Source: Phoronis ovalis
Taxonomy: Eukaryota; Phoronida; Phoronidae
Assembly: GCA_028565635.1 (NCBI GenBank)
Contig: JAOXYB010020638.1
Coordinates: 6,278-17,475 of the forward strand
Direction of reading: 5' to 3'
Length of the DNA stretch: 11,198 nucleotides
Made by a program: the position numbers and the translations under genes. A model generated the notes under the pieces. That model ran no database searches and was not told the DNA's origin. It saw nothing but the letters and a program-made list of their open reading frames with translations. Shown piece after piece: positions 1 to 6,102 of this stretch (position 1 is the stretch's first letter; each line of letters begins with the position of its first letter).

Positions 1-1380
1 AAATCAAAACAAAACAGCAAATAAATTACAACTGACTTCAGAAATATCACTTCAGTAATCGAAAAAGATTGCTGAAATGTCTCTGTGCTGCCAGAAAAAA
101 TTGACAAGCAAAAAAAAGAGGCCATTTCCACTCCTATCGTAAGAATACGCCCAAATAAGTGCTAACGCACACACACACCCGACAGGCCTGGACTTAATAA
201 TATATATCTTCCAGTTGTAATACTGAGCTTGGCGCTAAAACTATAATCGAAAGTATAATGAATTATTTGACAGAACATCTCGTTTAAACGCAAAATCTGC
301 AAAAGAATCATTTTCACGGAAATGCGTGAAATTTAGACGACCATGCGTGTTGCGTGACAACCAATCAAAATGCATGACAACGATGTGTGACAGTCGGCAA
401 ATATGTAATAAGGAACTATGAAGACTATAATTGTAGTTTGCTGCATCAATAATTTCATTGTACGAATGAGTTAATAAATTCGAAAGACGATAGTTTTTGA
501 ATAGGACAGTGTTAGGACCAATACATCAGATATTTGGCCTATTATTAGTACTAGTGTGATACAAGATGTCAAATGCTATAAATTTTGTAATTAACACGAA
601 TAAATTAATGATGAAGATTCTTTATGAAATGTATGAATCTTTACATAGGATTAAATTTCAAGATAACTGTGAGTGACATGCCTGATTGAATCATTCCAAT
701 CTGCAACATATTAAGTAAATTCACTGGGCATTCAGTTTTGCAACATAGAGAAATGTTTTGGGGTCTATGTCGGAGGAATCATTAGAACTTAGGGTAAGGG
801 TATTATACTTAGCTAGTCCTCTTATGGGACATAAGGCTACAACAGAACTATGCCACATATCACGGTCCTTGGCCAACTCCTCGGCCTTGCTCCATTTCTG
901 GCCCAGCTAAGAGTATGCATGTGTAAAAATCGCCATTCCGACACAATCTTAAAATAATGCCGACAGGCAACACATATTGAGCTGAGGACAAAATTCAGAC
1001 TTTACCTTTTAGAGAACATATTGGTCCACACACTAGCTGACTTTGCTTACAGTGATGACTCATGTATACCAATCTTATAACTCTTTAAATATACTGTATG
1101 AGTTATGGAGTCCTAACTTTTATGATTTTTTTGACAATAGACCCCTGAAAAAGTGTGCACTTGACTTGCACAAGGTTTTCTGATGTCTCAGAATTGATGA
1201 TCACGGAATTGTATTAACATAAGTGTGCGGGCTGCGAGGCCAATCATTCAACACATATGTATGTAACAAAGCGAAACTTTGTGTACCATATACTAGTCAT
1301 TAGGATGGAGCACAGCATGCACTTCCACAGTAAATTCTGAAAGGAGTATTATTTACTTTAAATTATGTATTATTTTTTAG
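1..1380. other. Non-coding left flank (intron of BtpA-family gene and/or intergenic)
   Basis: No exon encoding the missing BtpA N-terminus could be found. Contents: a short CA run near 169-178, a cluster of TGCGTGA-like words and a CCAAT word at 323-392, and the LINE tail at 721-906. At least the part next to 1380 must be intron because exon a opens with a splice acceptor. The remainder could be the same intron or sequence upstream of the gene. Confidence 0.6.
721..906 (-). mobile_element. Decayed 3' coding end of a non-LTR retrotransposon (LINE)
   Basis: On the - strand a 61-codon frame reads LGQKWSKAEELAKDRDMWHS, then SVVALCPIRG, and ends in TGA at 723-721. The pattern W-x-x-A-x-x-L-A-x-DR-x-x-W-x-x-x-V-x-x-LC is the familiar extreme C-terminus of the endonuclease/reverse-transcriptase polyproteins of many invertebrate LINEs. 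A TAG stop at 909-907 precedes it in frame, and no reverse-transcriptase motifs are seen further upstream (higher coordinates), so this is a 5'-truncated or decayed copy. The clade cannot be assigned from this short piece. Residues after CPIRG are less characteristic and may be element tail or flank. Confidence 0.75.
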
Positions 1381-1567
1381 GATGGTGTAATAATAGAGAA
1401 CTGTCACGATGTTCCATTCTTACATACAAACAATGTTGGCCCTGAAGTTACAGCCTGTATGAGTGCTGTATGTTGTAAAGTACGAGAAATATGTCCAGAT
1501 ATCCCACTTGGTATTCAGATACTAGCTGGAGCTAATCAAGAAGCTTTGGCTGTTGCTCAGGCTGCGG
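1381..1567 (+). CDS. BtpA-family gene, exon a (first exon in window)
   Basis: The acceptor is a T-rich tract ending in TTTTTTAG at 1380, and the donor is GGTAAA with GT at 1568-1569. It encodes 62 full codons plus one base (phase 1 exit). It carries the DG-x-I-x-EN-x-x-D-x-P signature (window residues 1-12) and the GPEV motif, which are the most conserved part of the family. The frame enters in phase 0. Confidence 0.92.
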
Positions 1568-3732
1568 GTAAATATCATTGACTAATTGTGAATGTTACTA
1601 TCCTGGAGGGCACTCTGGTATAGGCGGGTACCCATGCTTATGACTAGTCCAAACAAAGCCCAAGACAAGTCTAACTGGTGGATTACAACCCCTTCCAAGA
1701 CTACTCTAAATTATAGAACCCTTCACAAGACTGAAATAACTTAGGAAAGTGGTACACTTTGCAAGGAAGGTATAAGAAGTTGCGAATATTATCAGTAAAG
1801 GCGCATAGATAATTTTTCTATGTCTAATGTACCTGATTGCATGAACAGGTGCTTGAAGCAAAACTAACATGTAAAATAACTCCCTGCAAACGTATAGTAG
1901 CCTTTGTTTTGACTTTCATTTATATATTGCAGGTTTAAATTTCATCAGAGCTGAAGGTTTTGTGTTTTCACATGTTGCCGATGAAGGTATCATGAATGCA
2001 TGTGCTGGACAACTTCTACGTTACAGAAAACAAATTGGTGCAGATAATATTCTAGTATTTACAGATGTCAAAAAGAAGCATAGGTGAAACTTTGTTCAAA
2101 TTGGTGCAGATAATACTTTAGTATTTACAGGTGTCATTGGTATATATCCTTTCCATCAATTCGTTAATTCAGACATCAAAATGAAGCAAAGATTTTGTTG
2201 TTATATATATTGGTAAATGTCCCATCTATCAACTTAGCTGTTTGCTCAATCATCAAAATGAGGTACAAGATCATATATTGCTGTAAATCTCCTATCCATC
2301 AATATGATAATTCTAGCATCAAAATGATCTTTCCTCAAAGGGAAAGTCTTGGTACATATTCCTTTATTTTAAAATAAAATTCTTTAAAAAAATGTAAATA
2401 AAATAATTATTTGATAATGTAAAGAAGTAAAATACGTATTAGACAGTGATTTAGTAAACATTTACAATTATAGTAGCTTAGAATGATTCAGCTCACAGCT
2501 ATTCCACTTGTGAACATGGCAGGTACCATTACAGATATCAACACTATAAAATGATACATCATCCAGTTGCTTTGCATAATAGTGTTTAGATGTAACAACC
2601 ACTGCCAAACAATCCTTCTTTTACTTTGGTGCAATTGTGAATATTTTTTAAAATAGCTCATATCGGTCCTCTTTCAATGTAAAAAAAATCATTAAATAAA
2701 TGTGCTAATATTTTAGTGCGCATGCTATAACCAGTGATGTTGACATTGCGGACACTGCAAAAGCAGCGGAGTTCTTCCTAAGTGATGGAATCATAGTAAC
2801 AGGCACAGCTACAGGAGCTGAGACGAACCCAAAAGAAATTTCTGGTAAGTAAATTTGGGGAATTTTCAACTGATTATTCAGTATATTACTGCAGTGGGAT
2901 ATTATCAAGTATTTATGGAGCAGAAAAATCTCCTCATTTCTACAGCAGTCTAAAGGAAATTTGTGGTCAGATGAACAAGACAGTGTCCACACACCGAATA
3001 TTTAATAGACTCCAACATCAAAATTGTTATTTATACTCTTAGGCCACACCCAAAAATAAAAGTTAATATGGTAATGGGCTAAAGCCCTCAAAAACTGAGT
3101 TGGTAGGGCGGTTTTTATTTTTCTAAGAAAGTTTTCAGTGGGCAAAAGCCCTTTAAAAAACCGAGTCAGTCGTTTTTTTAGTGTTAAAAGTAAAGAATAA
3201 AGATATTTTGAATCAGACAACACCGTGAGAATTTGTGCCAGTTGATTTTTTTTATAATAAAAAAAAGTGAAAACGCCAAAATTTGAATTGGTCAGGCCCC
3301 GTTAAATAAGGTTTATTTTTGGTCTATAATGTTTGATTCCTGATTTTTTAAAGTCTGATAAACCTTTATTTGTAGTGTAATTGATTGGTAGTTTGCATCT
3401 ACATAAAAACATGAAATAGGGGGTTTATCAACTGATAGAATAGCCACGAGATTAGTCTATTAGATAAAATAAATTAAGATATATTGTAAGATTATTTTCT
3501 TACTTACTAATAATGCATTTTTAAACTCTTTGTAGCTGTACAAAATGCTGTACGTCTTCCAGTATTAGTTGGCTCTGGCGTTACAATAGATAATGTGCAA
3601 ACATATATGGATGCAAATGCAATGATTATAGGCTCCCATTTTAAAAGAGACGGTCGTTGGGAAAGTGATCTTGATGAGAACAAAGTTACAACATTTATGG
3701 ATAAAGTAAGATCAGTGAGAACTGTTTCATAA
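1381..3732 (+). CDS. BtpA-family protein (TIM-barrel), C-terminal four exons, partial gene
   Basis: Join 1381-1567, 1933-2083, 2717-2844, 3536-3732. The exons give one open frame of 220 residues ending in TAA, with intron phases 1, 2 and 1 and GT/AG ends throughout. Family signatures in order: DGVIIENCHDVPF near the start, GPEVTACM, a GIQILAG strand, a GLNFIRAEGFVFSHVADEG segment, FTDVKKKHSAHA, DGIIVTGTATG, and a C-terminal VLVGSGVT plus IIGSHFK pair that resembles the phosphate-binding loops of strands 7 and 8 in TIM barrels. These match the BtpA/SgcQ family, known from cyanobacterial photosystem I biogenesis, from bacterial sugar-type operons, and from nematodes as F13E9.13. The animal function is not established; enzymatic activity on a phosphorylated ligand is inference. 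The family is usually about 260-300 residues, so 40-80 N-terminal residues are missing. No upstream exon carrying the expected early 'IHV..LPGTP'-type motif was found in 1-1380. No frame break is visible, so the gene looks functional. Confidence 0.93.
1933..2083 (+). CDS. BtpA-family gene, exon b
   Basis: The acceptor is ATATATTGCAG ending at 1932, and the donor is CATAG|GTGAAA at 2084-2085. The exon completes the split Gly codon, adds 49 codons and leaves two bases (AG) that form Ser with the next exon. It encodes the FIRAEGF strand and the FTDVKKKH segment. If the intron were retained, the frame would hit TGA at 2085-2087. The last 40 bases of the coding sequence have a close duplicate just inside the following intron. 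Confidence 0.92.
2031..2136 (+). repeat. Tandem duplication of the end of exon b into the following intron
   Basis: Bases 2031-2070 (coding, exon b) and 2097-2136 (intron) agree at 37 of 40 positions, with a 66-base offset. Both start CAAATTGGTGCAGATAATA. The only differences are two T/C changes in the middle and one A/G change near the end. The intronic copy is outside the reading frame because the donor and an in-frame TGA come first. Confidence 0.9.
2137..2716 (+). other. Rest of intron b-c, non-coding
   Basis: Apart from the degenerate array, this part of the intron (which begins at 2084) is AT-rich sequence with A/T runs near 2380-2400 and no recognisable coding or RNA gene. The acceptor region before 2717 contains a pyrimidine-poor stretch, so the exon c acceptor is relatively weak. 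Confidence 0.6.
2155..2335 (+). repeat. Degenerate tandem repeat, unit about 70 bases, in intron b-c
   Basis: Three imperfect units are visible, each with a CCATC(A/T)AT word followed by ATCAAAATGA about 25 bases later, and ending in an AT-rich stretch with TGTAAAT or GTAAATG. The ATCAAAATGAAGCAAAG word also resembles GTCAAAAAGAAGCATAG at the exon b end, so this array may be a continuation of the exon-derived duplication. A small open frame crosses the array but has no family signature. Confidence 0.55.
2717..2844 (+). CDS. BtpA-family gene, exon c
   Basis: The acceptor is AATATTTTAG ending at 2716, and the donor is TCTG|GTAAGT, a near-perfect consensus, at 2845-2846. It has one base completing Ser, 42 codons, and one base going on to exon d. 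It encodes AHAITSDVDIADTAKAAEFF and the glycine-rich IIVTGTATG strand of the barrel. Confidence 0.92.
3050..3322. mobile_element. Possible MITE-like element with short inverted ends
   Basis: CCAAAAATAAA at 3050-3060 and its exact reverse complement TTTATTTTTGG at 3312-3322 bracket 273 bases of composition unlike the flanks. The inside holds two copies of a GGGC(T/A)AAAGCCC unit. No clear target-site duplication is seen, and an 11-base AT-rich inverted pair can occur by chance in AT-rich DNA, so this is a weak call. Confidence 0.3.
3076..3177 (+). repeat. Two-copy tandem repeat with GGGC-AAAGCCC palindromic cores, period 64
   Basis: GGGCTAAAGCCC at 3076-3087 and GGGCAAAAGCCC at 3140-3151 are each followed by an A-rich run and then a CTGAGT or CCGAGT word and a G/T-rich stretch. 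The cores can each fold into a short hairpin. It lies in the BtpA-gene intron, inside the candidate MITE-like element. Confidence 0.75.
3536..3732 (+). CDS. BtpA-family gene, terminal coding exon d
   Basis: The acceptor is CTCTTTGTAG ending at 3535. The exon completes an Ala codon, adds 64 codons and ends with TAA at 3730-3732. It encodes VRLPVLVGSGVTIDNVQTYM, then MIIGSHFKRDG, and a short acidic/basic tail. The tail matches the usual end of the family, so this is the natural C-terminus rather than a truncation. Confidence 0.93.
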
Positions 3733-4053
3733 AGTGTCACCAGTCTGTAGCAGGCATTACGATCTTATCATCATACAAGCAAATGAAGTGCACACGTAAC
3801 GCTTTTACAAAATTATTGTAGTCGCTGGTCACCACATTACTAGCGAAGATGTCAAGTTTGAAAGTAAGCTTTAAAATTTGACCAAGGGTCTGTTCCACTT
3901 CTAGTAGTTGCAGACATAGGAGAAAGTCACTTTTTAGAATATCCGTCATCCAATAAGGACACTATATAGAACTGAAAGTGGAACACCCCATATCATTCTG
4001 TACTTTAAAAAAGATAGACAAAACAGTAATGTTGCAATATAAATTAAGATGAT

Positions 4054-4059
4054 TTTATT
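4054..4059 (-). terminator. Candidate poly(A) signal for TP53INP
   Basis: TTTATT on the + strand is AATAAA on the - strand, about 1.53 kb after the TP53INP stop. A weaker ATTAAA at 4704-4699 would give a 0.9 kb 3' UTR. Long 3' UTRs are normal for this family. No other canonical hexamer was seen between the stop and 4059. Confidence 0.4.
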
Positions 4060-4232
4060 TTGAAGTTAAAACTTTACTTTGGTCGCACTATGCATATGCA
4101 TACACAAGACACAGGTTTCTAAAGCTACATACAGTCAGTCAATATATATACCTTTCATTACCCATACAAAAACATACTTTAAAACTATCAAATGCTTTTA
4201 CACATAACTATCCATAAGTTAAAGATGGTAAC

Positions 4233-4285
4233 AATAAATAGAATTTTTAAAAACATTTCCTAATGTTATTTCACAACAAAATAAA
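4233..4285 (+). terminator. Candidate poly(A) signals for the BtpA-family gene
   Basis: The first AATAAA hexamers on the + strand after the stop codon are at 4233-4238 and 4280-4285, about 500-550 bases downstream. Further copies at 4899-4904 and beyond could be distal alternatives. Use of these sites is inference. Confidence 0.4.
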
Positions 4286-5590
4286 AGCTAGTTGGTAAGG
4301 ACATTGACCATGTGGTTCCTTTGTAATACTATTTTTAAAACTCGACCAGATCTTTTCACATTATAGCTATGGTTCATATTGGAAATGTAGATGATATTGC
4401 TTTTGAAGCAGAACCAGTAATTATTTTTTCTTATGCCGTGTCATCACCACGTTGTGGGCTGTCAGAAAATAGATCATATTTTATAACAATCAAAGAGGTA
4501 GCAATAATATTACACCTTTTCTCCAGTTGAAAAGAGTTACACAACCATAAACTGTCGGTATTGCTTTAAATGGTGACTATATACATGATGTACAGATCAT
4601 CCTAACTGAATGCACGACGACTTGCATGCATCATTGTTCCTAAATAACAATCCAGACCTTTTAACCCATGCAGGCATGCTGTTGGTCTCACATAACTTTT
4701 TAATGTCCCCTATGCAAGGAGTAAACTCCAAAATTTGCAGGTAAAATATAAGAACAATGTGCATAAGACAGGGAATGATAATATTGTATGTATAGTTACA
4801 GTGGTTTACCATATGAGAGTTATTTCAACACGATACAATTAATCTGAGAGTTTTTCATGGGCGACAATGCAATATGAAGAAATGTTACCGATATCTTAAA
4901 TAAAATGTGCCATTAGGTAGGCTGTACATATAAATTGTTTATGATCAACTAAACGAGCCATGTAAATGGCACTTTTTCAGTATATTTTACTGATGAAATT
5001 TTTCGCCATGTGGACACACAATTTATAATTTTTTAAGATTTCCAGTTTTACCATTTTTACAGCTTTTAGCATCTTATTCGACACATTTTGCAACCAGGTT
5101 TACGGGAATTATCATATCACATCAAAATAAACATCACCACCGGGCAGTTCTCAATTCATATTTTTTCCTGCCTAAAGACATTTGCTACAAAATTCTTCAA
5201 ACATACCTTGGGCATTGCATTTAACTGATGACTTTTTAAGCACCTTATGACTTTACTGAAATTAACAAGCACCTGATGATTAAAAGGCGTATTATTTTTA
5301 AACGGACAGTTAGAGGACTTCTAGCAGGTTTGAAGAACAATACAGCAAATGTCTTAACACTTAAAATTGGTTAACACTGACATATATAATGTCTATTAAG
5401 AATATGAAAGCTCTAACTTCCAGATAACTAACTGTACAGAGTTCATGAACGTTAGCACATAATCATTTTCCAAAATCAAGGGAATTTTTAGGAGAAATGT
5501 ATAATAAATGCATCCAAATCCTTGATGTTCATAGTCCTGTTTTTCATTGCATTTGTTATCGACATTTTAGATCTCATTTGCGTTATGGTT

Positions 5591-6102
5591 TTAGCACCTT
5601 TTAGCAAAGCTTCGGGAAGCAGGTTGGATGAGATGATCTCTTTTATGATGTTTTTTGCTGGAATTAGCATGGTGAACTTTATTTTGGTGTTCCATTTTTG
5701 ATCTAGTAAAATAACGAGTATTATTCCTATGTTGAGCTGTTTGCATAGATTTCATAGCTTGCACACGTAGATTAAGTCCTGCACGAGCAGCTACTGCTCG
5801 TGGACGGTGGGGAGGATGATGTACAATTGAACGTTTTTCACTTTCTTCTACAATGGAAGATTCCAGGGTCTCACTGTTCATCTGCTGTCCATAAACTGAC
5901 ATGCTTGGATGCTCAATAAGTAAATTTTCCATTGGACTTGATACCATATTACCAAGATGGCCGCCTGCAGTAAAACAAGGAGGAGGTGTTACGAACCAGC
6001 TCTCTTCAAGAGGAACCAGAGCATTATTTTTTACAAGAACACAGTGAGTTGGTGAATTCTCTTTACTTTCTTGAGAAATTACACGCCGACTGTGTTTCGG
6101 AC
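5591..6102 (-). CDS. TP53INP: TP53INP exon 3: conserved central block and basic C-terminus
   Basis: On the - strand the acceptor TATTAATTCTAG ends at 6103 and the first two exon bases GT complete Ser42. It encodes residues 42-211 and the TAA stop at 5593-5591. The open frame continues upstream of the acceptor to 6151, but that part lacks family similarity and is intronic. The WF.TPPPCFTAGG and LLIEHPSMSVY motifs are almost unchanged from vertebrate family members, which makes the identification firm. Confidence 0.94.

Larger units (their letters stand above)
2845..3535 (+). other. Intron c-d of BtpA-family gene
   Basis: This 691-base intron has a consensus GTAAGT donor and a TTTGTAG acceptor. 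It contains a possible small mobile element (3050-3322) with a 64-base internal tandem repeat. Open frames on the opposite strand here and across exons c and d show no family features and are shadows. Confidence 0.75.
3733..5590. other. Convergent 3' untranslated / intergenic region
   Basis: This stretch lies between the stop codons of the two tail-to-tail genes. It contains poly(A) signals of both strands, two inverted-repeat pairs (3891-3985 and 4907-4972) and several short open frames without family features. It most likely consists of the two 3' UTRs, overlapping near 4054-4285. No RNA gene was recognised. Confidence 0.6.

Noticed and set aside
2195-2377. 60-codon open frame on the + strand in intron b-c
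   Set aside because: It falls within the degenerate tandem array, lies outside the BtpA frame and has no family features.
3737-3949. 70-codon open frame on the - strand next to the BtpA stop
   Set aside because: No domain features; it overlaps the probable 3' UTRs and an inverted repeat.
4371-4532. 53-codon ATG frame on the + strand preceded by TTATAG and containing a possible donor
   Set aside because: The encoded peptide is not recognised and the flanking splice-like sites are weak; it is more likely chance in 3' sequence.
4597-4812. 71-codon open frame on the - strand in the 3' region
   Set aside because: It lies in the probable TP53INP 3' UTR and shows no family signature; the sequence might belong to a repeat but I could not recognise one.
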